Part shown: piece after piece, positions 24,947 to 38,261 of the stretch
Numbering within the stretch: position 1 is the stretch's first letter
Layout: every line of letters starts with the position of its first letter
Assembly: GCF_900046455.1 (NCBI RefSeq)
Contig: NZ_FCOT01000013.1
Span: 868,001-932,000 of the forward strand
Length of the DNA stretch: 64,000 bases
Origin: Cellulomonas timonensis
Lineage (GTDB): Bacteria; Actinomycetota; Actinomycetes; Actinomycetales; Cellulomonadaceae
Direction of reading: 5' to 3'
Made by a program: the position numbers and the translations under genes
The notes under the pieces: generated by a model
The model's database searches: none
Seen by the model: only the letters and a program-made list of their open reading frames with translations
Told to the model about the DNA's origin: nothing

Positions 24947-26194
24947 ATGCCCAGCGCATCCGCCCGTGCCGTTCGCCCTGTCGTCTTCGTCGAAGGCGTG
25001 CGCACGCCGTTCGGGCGCGCCCGAGATGACGGCATGTACGCCCACACCCGCGCAGACGACCTCGCGGTCAAGACAATCCGCGAGATCCTCCGCCGCCACC
25101 CCGAGCTCCCGCCGGAACGCGTCGACGAGGTGGCCATCGCCGCGACCACCCAGCGGGGCGACCAGGGGCTGACCCTCGGGCGCACCGTCGCGATGCTCGC
25201 GGGCCTGCCGCGCACGGTCCCGGGCTACGCGATCGACCGCATGTGCGCCGGCGCGATGACAGCCGTGACGTCCACCGCCGCCGCGATCGGGTTCGGGGCG
25301 CAGGACGTGGCCATCGCCGGCGGCGTGGAGCACATGGGACGGCATCCCATGGGCTTCGACGCCGACCCGAACCCGCGCTTCCTGGCCGAGAGGCTGGTCA
25401 GCACCGACGCGCTCAACATGGGCGTCACCGCCGAGAACCTCCACGACCGGTTCCCGGCCCTGACGCGCGAGCGCGCCGACGCCTATGGGGTGGCCAGCCA
25501 GGCCAAGTACGCCGCCGCTCTGGCCGCCGGGAAGATCACCCCGGACCTCGTGTACGTCGCGTTGCGCGACCCAGAGAACGGCTGGGGCCTCGCCACCGCC
25601 GACGAGCCGCCCCGGCCCGGCACGACCCTCGAGGGCGTCGCGAGCCTGGCGACGCCGTTCCGCGCCGGCGGCCGCGTGTCCGCTGGCACCTCGGCGCCGC
25701 TGACCGATGGCGCCGCCTCCTGCCTGCTCGCGGCGGAGGGCACGGCCGCCGAGCTCGGCATGTCCGTCCGGATGCGCATGGTCACGTTCGCCTACGCGGG
25801 CGTCGAGCCCGAGGTGATGGGCATCGGGCCCGTCCCGGCGACGCACAAGGCCCTGGAGCGGGCCGGCCTGAGCATCGACGACATCGGCCTGTTCGAGGTC
25901 AACGAGGCGTTCGCGGTGCAGGTCCTCGCGTTCCTCGACGCCTTCGACATCAAGGACGACGACCCGCGCGTCAACCCGTACGGCGGCGCCATCGCCGTGG
26001 GGCATCCCCTGGCCTCGTCCGGGGTGCGGCTCATGACCCAGCTCGCGCGGCAGTTCGCCGAGCGGCCGGACGTCCGGTACGGGCTCACCACCATGTGCGT
26101 GGGCCTGGGCCAGGGGGGCACGGTGGTCTGGGAGAACCCGCACCACCCCGACTACGAGCCCACCGCCACGACCACTGACGGGAGCGACCGATGA
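24947..26194 (+). CDS. fadA: Acetyl-CoA C-acyltransferase (thiolase) FadA
   Basis: A 415-residue thiolase. The nucleophile Cys is C100 in DRMCAGAMTAVTS; the C-terminal catalytic motifs are NEAFAVQ, AVGHPLASSGVRL and MCVGLGQGG. As partner of the downstream fused FadB it should cleave 3-ketoacyl-CoA in fatty-acid beta-oxidation. ATG 24947 is preferred because GGAGG lies 4 bases upstream; an in-frame GTG at 24896 would add 17 residues. The stop overlaps the fadB ATG by 4 bases. A 16-bp palindrome lies upstream. Confidence 0.92.
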   Translation: MPSASARAVRPVVFVEGVRTPFGRARDDGMYAHTRADDLAVKTIREILRRHPELPPERVDEVAIAATTQRGDQGLTLGRTVAMLAGLPRTVPGYAIDRMCAGAMTAVTSTAAAIGFGAQDVAIAGGVEHMGRHPMGFDADPNPRFLAERLVSTDALNMGVTAENLHDRFPALTRERADAYGVASQAKYAAALAAGKITPDLVYVALRDPENGWGLATADEPPRPGTTLEGVASLATPFRAGGRVSAGTSAPLTDGAASCLLAAEGTAAELGMSVRMRMVTFAYAGVEPEVMGIGPVPATHKALERAGLSIDDIGLFEVNEAFAVQVLAFLDAFDIKDDDPRVNPYGGAIAVGHPLASSGVRLMTQLARQFAERPDVRYGLTTMCVGLGQGGTVVWENPHHPDYEPTATTTDGSDR

Positions 26195-28311
26195 CCGCCA
26201 CCACCGCTGCGCCCCGCCCGGAGCGCGTCACGCATGCCCACGTGCGGGACATCCCGCTGCCCGATGGCGTCGGCACGCTCGCGCTGGTCACCGTCGACAA
26301 CGGCTTCGACCACACCAAGCCGACCACGCTGGGCCCCCTGGGCCTCACCGAGTTGCACGTCGCGCTGGCCGGGCTCAAGGAGCGTGCCGCAGCTGGTGAG
26401 ATCGTCGCCGTCGGCGTCACCGGCAAGCCGTACTACCTGGCCGCCGGCGCGGACCTGACAGCGGTGACGCACATCGCCGACGAGGCGGACGCGCGGCGCA
26501 TCGCCGAGCTCGGGCATGCGACGTACCGGATGCTCGGCGAGATGGCCGTGCCGACGTTCGCGTACGTGAACGGCGCGGCGCTGGGCGGCGGCTTCGAGTT
26601 GGCGCTGAACTGCACGTACCGCACCGTCGCCGGGGATGTGACGGCCCTGGCGCTGCCGGAGGCGTTCCTGGGCCTGGTGCCCGGCTGGGGCGGCTGCTAC
26701 CTGCTGCCGCAGCTCGTGGGGGTCCAGGGCGCGCTCGAGATCATCCTCACCCGTCCGCTGGCCAACAACCGGATGACCAAGGCCGCCGAGGCGGTGCGCC
26801 TGGGGCTGATGGACGCGCTGTTCGAGCCTGCCGACTTCCTCGAGCGGTCGCTGGTGTGGACCGCCGACGTGCTCACCGGCAAGGTCGTCGTGGAGCGGCG
26901 CGAGATCGAGGGCGCCGACGAGTGGGCCGCGGTCGTCGCGGGCGCCCGGCGGCAGCTCGACCAGCGGCTGCACGGCGCGCGACAGGCGCCGTACCGCGCG
27001 CTCGACCTGGTCGCGGCCGCGCGGGACGCCGATCGGGATGCGGCCTTCGCGGCCGAGGACGACGCGCTGACCGACCTGATCATGTCCGACGAGCTGCGCG
27101 CGGGCCTCTACGCGTTCGACTTGACCACCCGCAAGGCCCGCAAGCCCGCGGGGGCTCCGGACCCCTCGCTCGCGCGACCGGTCCGCACGGTGGGGATCGT
27201 GGGCGCCGGGCTGATGGCCGGACAGCTCGCGGTGCTCATCGCGCGGCGCCTCAAGGTCCCGGTGGTGATGCGTGAGATTGACGAGGAGCGCGCCGCGGCG
27301 GGCCTGGCGGGCATCCGCTCGATGGTCGAGTCGCTGGCGGCCAAGGGGCGCCTGGGCGCGGACGAGGCGAACCGCGTGCTCAGCTCGATCAGCGTGAGCA
27401 CCGACCTGGGGACCCTCGCGGGCGCCGACCTGGTCATCGAGGCCGTCACCGAGGTGATGTCGCTCAAGCAGCGGGTCTTCGCCGAGCTGGAGGACGTCAT
27501 CGCGCCGGACGCGGTGCTCGCGACGAACACGTCGGCGCTGTCGGTCACCGAGATGTCGGCGCATCTGCGCCACCCCGAGCGGGTGGTGGGGATCCACTTC
27601 TTCAACCCGGTGGCGCAGATGCCCCTCATCGAGGTGGTGCGCACGCAGGCGTCCGACGACGCGGCCGTCGCCACGGCGTTCGCCCTCGCGAAGAATCTCG
27701 GCAAGACGGCCGTGGGCGTCGCGGACCGGCCGGGCTTCGTGGTGAACCGGCTGCTGCTGCGGATGCTCGCCGAGGTCGCCGCGGCCGTCGAGGGCGGGAC
27801 GCCGGTGCAGGTCGCCGACGCCGCGCTGCGGCCGCTCGGCCTGCCGATGGGCTCGTTCGCGCTCATCCAGCTCGTGGGGCTGCCCGTCGCGTTGCACGTC
27901 CTTCGCTCGCTGCATGCCGACTTGGGCGAGCGCTACCCGCTCTCCCCCGGGCTCGAGCGCCTGGCGGCCGACGGGCGGCGCATGGTCCCCGAGCCCGATG
28001 GCCGGGGCGCCGAGCTGGACGTGGACCCGGCGATCCAGGACGCCTTCGAGGCGCCTTCCGGCGGGTCGCCGCTTGACGGGGCCGGTGTGCTCGACGCCGT
28101 GCTGTCGGGCCTCACCGAGGAGATCGGGCTGATGCTCGACGAGGGCGTCGTCGACGGCCCCGAGCAGATCGACCTGTGCATGATCCTCGGCGCCGGATGG
28201 CCGTTCCACCTGGGCGGCATCACCCCGTACCTGGACCGCACGGGGTACTCCGCGAGGGTCCTGGGACGCAGGCTGCTGGCCGACGGGGTGGCGAACGTGC
28301 CGGGTCGCTGA
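26191..28311 (+). CDS. fadB: Fused enoyl-CoA hydratase / 3-hydroxyacyl-CoA dehydrogenase FadB
   Basis: A 706-residue multifunctional enzyme. The crotonase domain (about residues 25-210) shows YVNGAALGGGFELALNCTYR and LPEAFLGLVPGWGGCYLLPQ with the two catalytic Glu positions. The NAD-binding dehydrogenase domain begins near residue 330 (VGIVGAGLMAGQLAVLIARR) and includes VVGIHFFNPVAQMPLIEVV and DRPGFVVNRLLLRMLAE. It hydrates enoyl-CoA and oxidises the 3-hydroxyacyl-CoA that FadA then thiolyses. Translational coupling with fadA (ATGA) fits a two-subunit complex. A strong terminator follows. Confidence 0.95.
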   Translation: MTATTAAPRPERVTHAHVRDIPLPDGVGTLALVTVDNGFDHTKPTTLGPLGLTELHVALAGLKERAAAGEIVAVGVTGKPYYLAAGADLTAVTHIADEADARRIAELGHATYRMLGEMAVPTFAYVNGAALGGGFELALNCTYRTVAGDVTALALPEAFLGLVPGWGGCYLLPQLVGVQGALEIILTRPLANNRMTKAAEAVRLGLMDALFEPADFLERSLVWTADVLTGKVVVERREIEGADEWAAVVAGARRQLDQRLHGARQAPYRALDLVAAARDADRDAAFAAEDDALTDLIMSDELRAGLYAFDLTTRKARKPAGAPDPSLARPVRTVGIVGAGLMAGQLAVLIARRLKVPVVMREIDEERAAAGLAGIRSMVESLAAKGRLGADEANRVLSSISVSTDLGTLAGADLVIEAVTEVMSLKQRVFAELEDVIAPDAVLATNTSALSVTEMSAHLRHPERVVGIHFFNPVAQMPLIEVVRTQASDDAAVATAFALAKNLGKTAVGVADRPGFVVNRLLLRMLAEVAAAVEGGTPVQVADAALRPLGLPMGSFALIQLVGLPVALHVLRSLHADLGERYPLSPGLERLAADGRRMVPEPDGRGAELDVDPAIQDAFEAPSGGSPLDGAGVLDAVLSGLTEEIGLMLDEGVVDGPEQIDLCMILGAGWPFHLGGITPYLDRTGYSARVLGRRLLADGVANVPGR

Positions 28312-28331
28312 CATCCGCAGGGGCATGGCGA

Positions 28332-28362
28332 GGGCCGCAGCACATCTGGTGTGCTGCGGCCC
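28332..28362. terminator. Hairpin between fadB and convergent pflA
   Basis: A perfect 13-bp stem (GGGCCGCAGCACA and its complement) closes on TCTGG, followed by TTGCTGTG. It lies 20 bases after fadB and 25 bases after the end of pflA, so it can serve both strands. Confidence 0.9.
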
Positions 28363-28386
28363 TTGCTGTGCGTGGGGAGGCGCCGC

Positions 28387-29283
28387 CTAGTAGACGGTGA
28401 GCCCGCGGTCGCGGAACTGCTCGCGCACCCGGGCGACGAGCTCGGGCGACGGCGGCTGAGTCTCCTCGAGCTCGTACTTGAGCCCCAGCGACTCCCACTT
28501 GTCGCGCCCCATCTGGTGGAACGGGAGCACCTCGACGCGGCTGACGGTGGACAGCGAGGCCACGTAGTCGGCGACGGCCTCGACGTTCTCGGGCGCGTCC
28601 GTCAGGCCGGGGACCAGCACGAACCGCACCCAGATCTCGGTGCCGCGCGCGGCCAACCGCCGCCCGAAGTCGAGGGTGGGCTGCAGGTCGCGGCCGGTGA
28701 CCTTGCGGTAGGTGTCGGGGATGCCGGACTTCACGTCCAGGAGCACCAGGTCGATGTCGTCGAGCATCTCGTCGGTGCAGTGCGCGCCGAGGTAGCCGGA
28801 CGTGTCGACGGCGGTGCGGATGCCCATCTCCTTGGCGCCGCGGAGCAGGCGGGCCACGAAGGCGGGCTGCATGAGGGGCTCTCCGCCGGAGATGGTGAGG
28901 CCGCCGCCGGTCACCTCGAAGATGGGCCGGTACCGGGCGACCCGGGCGAGGAGCTCGTCGGCGCTGATCGGCTCGCCGCGCCGCATCTCCATGGTGTCGG
29001 GGTTGTGGCAGTAGAGGCAGCGCAGTGGGCAGCCGGAGAGGAAGGCGGTGAGGCGGGTGCCCGGGCCGTCGACGGCCGTGACGAGCTCCCAGGAGTGCAG
29101 GGAGCCCAGCTCTCCGGCGCGCATCGCCGCGAAGCGCTCGCTGCGGCTGGCGTCGGTGGTGTCGAGGCCGGCCGGGCCCGCGGAGGAGCGCTGGTGCGGC
29201 CCGCCGATGAGCGGCACCCCGAGCTCGACGACCGGCGCGCCGCAGTCGACGACGTCGTGCGGTGCGGTGCTGGTCGCGTTCAT
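28387..29283 (-). CDS. pflA: Pyruvate formate-lyase activating enzyme
   Basis: A 298-residue radical SAM enzyme that installs the glycyl radical on PflB. The cluster motif CPLRCLYC (CxxxCxxC) follows TAFLSG; the Gly-rich SAM-binding stretch GGGLTISGGEPLMQ is clear. About 50 extra N-terminal residues precede the usual start of the family near LGSLHSWELVTAVDGPGTR. It lies 90 bases downstream of pflB on the same strand, separated by a strong hairpin, so activase levels may be set by read-through. Presence of the pair predicts anaerobic mixed-acid fermentation. Confidence 0.94.
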   Translation of the reverse strand: MNATSTAPHDVVDCGAPVVELGVPLIGGPHQRSSAGPAGLDTTDASRSERFAAMRAGELGSLHSWELVTAVDGPGTRLTAFLSGCPLRCLYCHNPDTMEMRRGEPISADELLARVARYRPIFEVTGGGLTISGGEPLMQPAFVARLLRGAKEMGIRTAVDTSGYLGAHCTDEMLDDIDLVLLDVKSGIPDTYRKVTGRDLQPTLDFGRRLAARGTEIWVRFVLVPGLTDAPENVEAVADYVASLSTVSRVEVLPFHQMGRDKWESLGLKYELEETQPPSPELVARVREQFRDRGLTVY

Positions 29284-29325
29284 GGCGTGCTCCTCAGGGC
29301 TGAGAGGCTGATGAGACGGCGGGTG

Positions 29326-29366
29326 GGGCCGCGACGGACGGAGCTGGGATCCATCCGTCGCGGCCC
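29326..29366 (-). terminator. Intercistronic hairpin between pflB and pflA
   Basis: A perfect 13-bp stem (GGGCCGCGACGGA and its complement) with a 15-base loop lies just after the pflB stop and 43 bases before pflA. It may be a partial terminator or an mRNA-stabilising element. Confidence 0.75.
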
Positions 29367-29373
29367 GTGCCGG

Positions 29374-31641
29374 TCAGAGGCTGCCGTGGAAGGTCCGCGA
29401 GAGCACGTCGAGCTGCTGCTCGCGCGTCAGGCGGGTGAAGTTCACGGCGTAGCCCGAGACCCGGATGGTGAGCTGCGGGTAGTTCTCGGGGTGCTCCATG
29501 GCGTCCTCGAGGGTCTCCCGGTTCAGCACGTTGATGTTGACGTGGAAGCCGGAGGAGACGTTGTACCCGTCGAGCAGGCCGACCAGGTTGGCGATCTGCT
29601 CCTCACGCGTGCGGCCGAGGCCCGAGGGCACGACCGTCGAGGTGAGCGAGATGCCGTCCATCGACTCGGAGTACGGCAGCTTGGCCACCGACAGCGCCGA
29701 GGCGAGCATGCCGTGGGTGTCGCGCCCGTTCATGGGGTTGGCGCCCGGTGCGAACGGCTCGCCCTGGCGGCGGCCGTCGGGGGTGTTGCCCGTGGCCTTG
29801 CCGTAGACGACGTTCGACGTGATGGTCAGCACCGACTGGGTGTGCAGCGAGTCGCGGTAGGTCTTCTGCGCGCGGATCTTCTCCATGAAGGAGCGCACGA
29901 TGGCCACGGCGATCTCGTCGGCGCGGTCGTCGTCGTTGCCGTAGGTCGGGAAGTCGCCCTCGGTCACGTAGTCCGTCACGAGGCCGGTCTCGTCGCGCAC
30001 GGGGCGGACGGTCGCGTACTTGATGGCGGAGAGCGAGTCGGCGACGACCGACAGGCCGGCGATGCCGCACGCCATGGTCCGCAGGATGGCCTGGTCGTGC
30101 AGGGCCATCTCGAGGCGCTCGTAGGCGTACTTGTCGTGCATGTAGTGCACGCAGTTGAGCGCGTCGACGTAGGTCTCGGCGAGCCAGTCGAGCAGCGTGT
30201 CGAACTTGGCGCTGACGTCGTCGTAGTCGAGGACGTCGCCCTCGACGGGGGCGCTGACGGGTGCGATCTGCTTGCCGGTGACCTCGTCGCGGCCGCCGTT
30301 GATCGCGTAGAGCAGCGACTTGGCGAGGTTGACGCGGGCGCCGAAGAACTGCATCTGCTTGCCGACCCGCATCGCGGAGACGCAGCACGCGATGGCCGCG
30401 TCGTCGCCCCAGGCCTGGCGGATGAGCTCGTCGGACTCGTACTGGATCGCGGAGGTGTCGATGGACACCTGCGAGCAGAACTTCTTGAAGCCGTCGGGCA
30501 GGCGGTTGCTCCACAGGACGGTCAGGTTCGGCTCGGGGGCCGGGCCCAGGTTGTAGAGCGTCTGGAGGAAGCGGAACGACGTCTTGGTGACGAGCGGGCG
30601 GCCGTCCTCGCCGATGCCGCCGATCGACTCGGTGACCCAGGTGGGGTCGCCGGAGAAGAGGGCGTCGTACTCGGGGGTGCGCAGGAAGCGGACGATGCGG
30701 AGCTTGATGACGAGGTCGTCGATGAGCTCCTGGGCCTGCTCCTCGGTGATGACGCCCTCGGCGAGGTCGCGCTCGAGGTAGACGTCGAGGAACGTGGAGG
30801 TGCGGCCCAGCGACATGGCCGCGCCGTTCTGCTCCTTCACGGCGCCCAGGTAGGCGAAGTAGAGCCACTGCACGGCCTCGCGGGCGTTGGCCGCGGGGCG
30901 GGAGATGTCGTACCCGTAGGAGGCGGCCATGGCCTTGAGCTCCTGCAGGGCGCGGATCTGCTCGGAGTTCTCCTCGCGGTCGCGGATGACGTCCTCGGTG
31001 GAGCGGTCCATGTCGAGGCCGGCGCGCTCGAGCTTCTTGGCGGCGACCAGGGCGTCGATGCCGTAGAGCGCGACGCGGCGGTAGTCGCCGATGATGCGGC
31101 CGCGGCCGTAGGCGTCGGGCAGGCCGGTGATGATGTGCGAGGAGCGGGCCGCGCGGACGTTCGGCGGGTACACGTCGAAGACGCCCTGGTTGTGGGTCTT
31201 GCGGTACTCCGTGAAGATCTTCTTGACGTTCTCGTCGGGCTCGTAGCCGTAGGTCTTGAGGGCGCCCTCGACCATGCGCCATCCGCCGTTGGGGATGATC
31301 GCGCGCTTGAGGGGGGCGTCGGTCTGCAGGCCGACGATCAGCTCGTTGGCCTGGTCGATGTAGCCGGGGGCGTGCGACGTGATGGTCGACGGCGTCGAGG
31401 GGTCGACGTCGTAGATGCCGCGCTCGCGCTCCTCGGGGAACATCTGGGTGAGCTTCGTCCACACGCCGGTGGTCCGCTCGGTGGGACCCGCGAGGAACGA
31501 CGCGTCACCCGTGTACGGGGTGTAGTTGCGCTGGATGAAGTCTCGGACGTCGATGGCGTCGCTCCAGGGTCCGGCGACGAACTCGCGCCAGGCGGACGCT
31601 GTGGCGTCGACGGCCGGCTGCGGGACAGCTGTGGTGGACAT
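29374..31641 (-). CDS. pflB: Formate C-acetyltransferase (pyruvate formate-lyase)
   Basis: A 755-residue glycyl radical enzyme converting pyruvate and CoA to acetyl-CoA and formate under anoxia. The catalytic cysteine pair is C419-C420 (AIACCVSAM) and the radical glycine is G730 in RVSGYAVNF, 26 residues from the C-terminus, both at the E. coli spacing. ATG 31641 is preferred because GAGGAG precedes it by a short spacer; an in-frame ATG 17 codons upstream lacks this. dxs lies upstream on the same strand but is separated by a terminator, so pflB should have its own promoter in 31642-31765. No clear Fnr or Rex site was found there. Confidence 0.97.
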   Translation of the reverse strand: MSTTAVPQPAVDATASAWREFVAGPWSDAIDVRDFIQRNYTPYTGDASFLAGPTERTTGVWTKLTQMFPEERERGIYDVDPSTPSTITSHAPGYIDQANELIVGLQTDAPLKRAIIPNGGWRMVEGALKTYGYEPDENVKKIFTEYRKTHNQGVFDVYPPNVRAARSSHIITGLPDAYGRGRIIGDYRRVALYGIDALVAAKKLERAGLDMDRSTEDVIRDREENSEQIRALQELKAMAASYGYDISRPAANAREAVQWLYFAYLGAVKEQNGAAMSLGRTSTFLDVYLERDLAEGVITEEQAQELIDDLVIKLRIVRFLRTPEYDALFSGDPTWVTESIGGIGEDGRPLVTKTSFRFLQTLYNLGPAPEPNLTVLWSNRLPDGFKKFCSQVSIDTSAIQYESDELIRQAWGDDAAIACCVSAMRVGKQMQFFGARVNLAKSLLYAINGGRDEVTGKQIAPVSAPVEGDVLDYDDVSAKFDTLLDWLAETYVDALNCVHYMHDKYAYERLEMALHDQAILRTMACGIAGLSVVADSLSAIKYATVRPVRDETGLVTDYVTEGDFPTYGNDDDRADEIAVAIVRSFMEKIRAQKTYRDSLHTQSVLTITSNVVYGKATGNTPDGRRQGEPFAPGANPMNGRDTHGMLASALSVAKLPYSESMDGISLTSTVVPSGLGRTREEQIANLVGLLDGYNVSSGFHVNINVLNRETLEDAMEHPENYPQLTIRVSGYAVNFTRLTREQQLDVLSRTFHGSL

Positions 31642-31765
31642 CGTGTGCTCCTCGGTGAGGTCTGATATCAGTGACGCTACGGACCAAGTCATGGGATGTC
31701 TTGGGACCTTGGGCCTTCCCGGGCAATACGGGACGTGAGCCTCGTCACGCCCCGCGGGTCCGTCC

Positions 31766-31798
31766 GTCCGCGCCCCCGCGGCTGTGCGGGGCGCGGAC
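31766..31798 (-). terminator. Hairpin terminator of dxs
   Basis: A perfect 11-bp stem (GTCCGCGCCCC/GGGGCGCGGAC) with an 11-base loop begins 2 bases after the dxs stop codon on the minus strand. Confidence 0.85.
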
Positions 31799-31800
31799 GG

Positions 31801-35310
<3,510 letters not shown>

Positions 35311-35335
35311 GCCGCGACCCCCATGGACAGGCGCC

Positions 35336-35341
35336 TAGGGT
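35336..35341 (+). promoter_or_regulatory. -10 box TAGGGT for the Nudix gene
   Basis: TAGGGT lies 7 bases before ATG 35349, predicting a leaderless mRNA independent of guaB1. Confidence 0.6.
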
Positions 35342-35348
35342 GGGGCGC

Positions 35349-36029
35349 ATGAGCGAACCCGAGGCCAGGAGGCAGCTCGCCGCGCTGTGCGCCACCGGCG
35401 GGGAGCGGTGGGCGCAGGCCGGTGTCCGCGCGTTGCGGCAGACGCCTCCGACGGGGCGGCCCGCCGCGGTGCTCGTGCTCTTCGGCGTGCTGGACCACGT
35501 TCCCGCGCACGAGCCGGCGCCGGCGGTGGGCAGCGACCTCGACGTCCTGCTGACCCGCCGCTCCGCGACGCTCGGCCACCACGCTGGCCAGGTCTCCTTT
35601 CCCGGGGGGCGCCTGGACCCCGGAGACCGCAGCCCTGCCGAGGCCGCGCTGCGGGAGGCCCGCGAGGAGACCGGGCTCGATCCCGCGGGGGTCGACATCC
35701 TCGGGACCCTGCCCCAGGTGCCCGTCACCGTGAGCCGCCACCTCGTCACACCTGTCGTGGGCTGGTGGACCCGCCCGTCGCCCGTCGTCGCCGTCGACCA
35801 CGCCGAGACCGCCGACGTGTTCCGGGTCCCCGTCGCGGACCTCCTGCACCCCGCGAACCGCCGCACGGCCACCGTCACCCGAGGATCCCGCACGTACAAC
35901 TCCCCCGCATTCCTCGCCGGCGAGCACGTCGTGTGGGGGTTCACCGCCCTGGTGCTGGACGCGATGTTCGACACCTTGGGCTGGAACGTGCCGTGGGACG
36001 CCACCCGGACGGTCCCCGCGCCCGTCTAG
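35349..36029 (+). CDS. Nudix hydrolase, probable CoA pyrophosphatase
   Basis: A 226-residue Nudix enzyme. The CoA-specific signature LLTRRSATLGHHAGQVSFPG runs directly into the Nudix box GGRLDPGDRSPAEAALREAREETGL, with REAREE as the metal-binding helix. This subfamily splits coenzyme A into 3',5'-ADP and phosphopantetheine, probably clearing oxidised CoA. The last part (HVVWGFTALVLDAMFD) matches NudL-like proteins. ATG 35349 is chosen from the leaderless promoter; the frame is open far upstream as a shadow of guaB1. Confidence 0.9.
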   Translation: MSEPEARRQLAALCATGGERWAQAGVRALRQTPPTGRPAAVLVLFGVLDHVPAHEPAPAVGSDLDVLLTRRSATLGHHAGQVSFPGGRLDPGDRSPAEAALREAREETGLDPAGVDILGTLPQVPVTVSRHLVTPVVGWWTRPSPVVAVDHAETADVFRVPVADLLHPANRRTATVTRGSRTYNSPAFLAGEHVVWGFTALVLDAMFDTLGWNVPWDATRTVPAPV

Positions 36030-36107
36030 CGCGCCGCGGCCCGCCCGCCGCCCGCCATGTCGCTCGAAGCCCCCGTCCCCGTTTCCGTTGAGCCCCCAGG
36101 AGCATCC

Positions 36108-37004
36108 GTGGCCGTCCGCCCCGTCGCCGAGCTCGACATCACGCCCGCGCTCGCGGCCCGGCTCGTCGCCGAGCAGTACCCCGACCTCGCAGGCCTCCCC
36201 CTGCGGCTCGTGACGAGCGGCTGGGACAACGCCGTGCTGCGCCTCGGGGACGACCTCGCCATCCGGATGCCGCGCCGAGCCCGCGCCGCCCAGCTCGTCC
36301 TGAACGAGCAGCGCTGGCTGCCGAGCCTGGCGCGGGTGCTCGCGGGCGCCGGGCACGTCGGCCTGCCCCTGCCCGCGCGGATCGGCGTCCCGTCGTCGGA
36401 GTACCCGTGGGCATGGAGCATCGTCCCGTGGTTCGCCGGCCGGTCGGCAGTCACGATGTCCCCTCACGATCGGGCCCCGTTGGCGGAGCCGCTCGCCGAC
36501 GCGCTCGCCCGCCTGCACGTCCCGGCGCCTGACGACGCGCCAGTGAACGCCGTCCGCGGCGTCCCGCTGGCCACCCGCGACGCCGCGGTGCGTGAACGCC
36601 TCGCCACCGGCCTGATCCCCGACGCCGACCGACTGGCGGCGCTCTGGGACACGCTGTCCAGCACACCGAGCTGGCCCGGTCCCCCGCTCTGGCTCCACGG
36701 CGACGTGCACCCCGGGAACTTGGTCGTCGACGACCACGGCCTCCGCGCCCTCGTCGACTTCGGCGATGTCACCTCAGGCGACCCCGCCACCGACCTGGCG
36801 ACCGCCTGGCTCACCTTCGACGCCGAGGGACGCAGGCGCTTCCGCCACCGCATGGACGCGCTCCGGGGCCATGACGACGACACGTGGCGCCGCGCTCGCG
36901 GGTGGGCGCTCTGCATGGGCACCTCACTGGCCGCGCACTCGGATGACTCCCCTGAGTACGCGGAACTCGGATCGCACACCCTGCGCCAGGTCCTCAAAGG
37001 GTGA
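36108..37004 (+). CDS. Aminoglycoside phosphotransferase-family kinase
   Basis: A 298-residue APH/choline-kinase-fold protein. It has RLVTSGWDNAVLRLGDDLAIRMPRR (ATP site with the Lys replaced by the RMP pattern often seen in this group), LWLHGDVHPGNLVVDD as catalytic loop and LVDFGDVTSGDPATDLA as the DFG-equivalent metal site. Such chromosomal APH-family genes often phosphorylate small metabolites; resistance cannot be inferred. GTG 36108 with AGGAG 5 bases before it is favoured over ATG 36057. It lies 78 bases after the Nudix gene. Confidence 0.82.
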   Translation: MAVRPVAELDITPALAARLVAEQYPDLAGLPLRLVTSGWDNAVLRLGDDLAIRMPRRARAAQLVLNEQRWLPSLARVLAGAGHVGLPLPARIGVPSSEYPWAWSIVPWFAGRSAVTMSPHDRAPLAEPLADALARLHVPAPDDAPVNAVRGVPLATRDAAVRERLATGLIPDADRLAALWDTLSSTPSWPGPPLWLHGDVHPGNLVVDDHGLRALVDFGDVTSGDPATDLATAWLTFDAEGRRRFRHRMDALRGHDDDTWRRARGWALCMGTSLAAHSDDSPEYAELGSHTLRQVLKG

Positions 37005-37168
37005 CCTGCGCCACCCGCGCACGCCGCGCGGGTTGTTCTGGCGGACCATGGCTGAGCCGTCCGCGCCACGTCGGGCATAAGCGCGCCTCCACGGCGTTGG
37101 ACTCGGCGGGAGGCAATCGATCCGGGCTCTGCTGACCTCCCTCCCCCGAGAGATAGGACCGACCGTCA

Positions 37169-38260
37169 GTGACCAGCTTGTTCGCTCCCCTCATCTTGCG
37201 TGAGCTTCAGATTCCGAACCGGGTGTGGATGTCCCCGATGTGCACCTACAGCGCTGAGCCCACCGGGCCCCTGACCGGCGCCCCGACCGACTTCCACCTC
37301 GCGCACTACACCGCCCGTGCGGCCGGTGGGGTCGGCCTGGTGATGGTCGAGGCCACCGGGGTGCGCCCCGAGGGGCGCATCTCCCCGTGGGACCTGGGGC
37401 TCTGGAGTGACGCGCAGGAGCGGGAGCTCGGCCGCCTCGCGGCGTCGATAGCCGCCGCCGGCGCTGTCCCCGCCATCCAGCTCGCGCATGCCGGTCGCAA
37501 GGCGTCGGTGAACAAGCCATGGCTGGGCGACAACGCCCTGGGCCTCGACGAGCACGGATGGACCCCGGTCGGGCCGAGCCCCATTGCCTTCCCCGGCCTT
37601 CCCGTCCCCCATGAGCTCACGCGCGACGAGATCGCCGAGGTCGTCCAGGCCTTCGCCGCATCTGCTCGTCGCGCCCTCGCCGCAGGGTTCCAGGCAGTGG
37701 AGATCCACGCCGCGCACGGGTACCTGCTGCACTCGTTCCTCTCACCGCTGTCGAACCAGCGCACGGACGAGTACGGAGGCGATCTGGCCGGACGCGCCAG
37801 GATCGTGCTGGAGACGATCGACGCGGTGCGCGCCGTCTGGCCCGACGGGCTGCCGGTCATGTTGCGGGTCTCGACGACCGACTGGGTGGCCGAGGACCCC
37901 GAGGACGACCGCGCTGCCTGGACCGTCGAGGACACGATCGAGCTCACCCGGCTGGCCACCGCGCGCGGCGTGGACCTGATCGACGCCTCCAGCGGCGGCC
38001 TGGTCCGGGCGCGCATCCCCCACGACCGCGACTACCAGACTCGCCACGCCGGCCGGATCCGTCGCGCGACAGGCGCCACGGTGGCCGCTGTCGGGCGCAT
38101 CGACGACCCGGCATGGGCCACGCGGCTCCTCGAGGACGGGGAGGCCGACGCCGTCTTCCTCGGGCGGGCGCTGCTGCGCGACCCGTCGTGGGCGAACGCG
38201 GCGGCTGTCGCGGTCGGTGGCAAGCCCAGGTACCTCGAGCAGTACGCCTACGCGGTGTGA
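37169..38260 (+). CDS. Old yellow enzyme family NADH:flavin oxidoreductase (YqjM-like)
   Basis: A 363-residue FMN-dependent TIM-barrel ene-reductase. LFAPLILRELQIPNRVWMSP, the active-site region MCTYSAEPTGP, IQLAHAGRKAS with the substrate-binding His, FQAVEIHAAHGYLLHSFLSP and LSNQRTDEYGG are typical of the YqjM class. It reduces activated C=C bonds of enals, enones or nitro compounds with NAD(P)H; the physiological substrate is unknown. The GTG is preceded by AGGA. The coding sequence is intact to the TGA at 38258-38260, immediately before sequence that appears to be an assembly artefact. Confidence 0.92.
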   Translation: MTSLFAPLILRELQIPNRVWMSPMCTYSAEPTGPLTGAPTDFHLAHYTARAAGGVGLVMVEATGVRPEGRISPWDLGLWSDAQERELGRLAASIAAAGAVPAIQLAHAGRKASVNKPWLGDNALGLDEHGWTPVGPSPIAFPGLPVPHELTRDEIAEVVQAFAASARRALAAGFQAVEIHAAHGYLLHSFLSPLSNQRTDEYGGDLAGRARIVLETIDAVRAVWPDGLPVMLRVSTTDWVAEDPEDDRAAWTVEDTIELTRLATARGVDLIDASSGGLVRARIPHDRDYQTRHAGRIRRATGATVAAVGRIDDPAWATRLLEDGEADAVFLGRALLRDPSWANAAAVAVGGKPRYLEQYAYAV

Positions 38261-38261
38261 C

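Noticed and set aside
28351-31665. 1104-codon plus-strand frame opposite pflA/pflB
   Set aside because: No recognisable domain; the minus strand holds intact PflA and PflB with radical-site residues.
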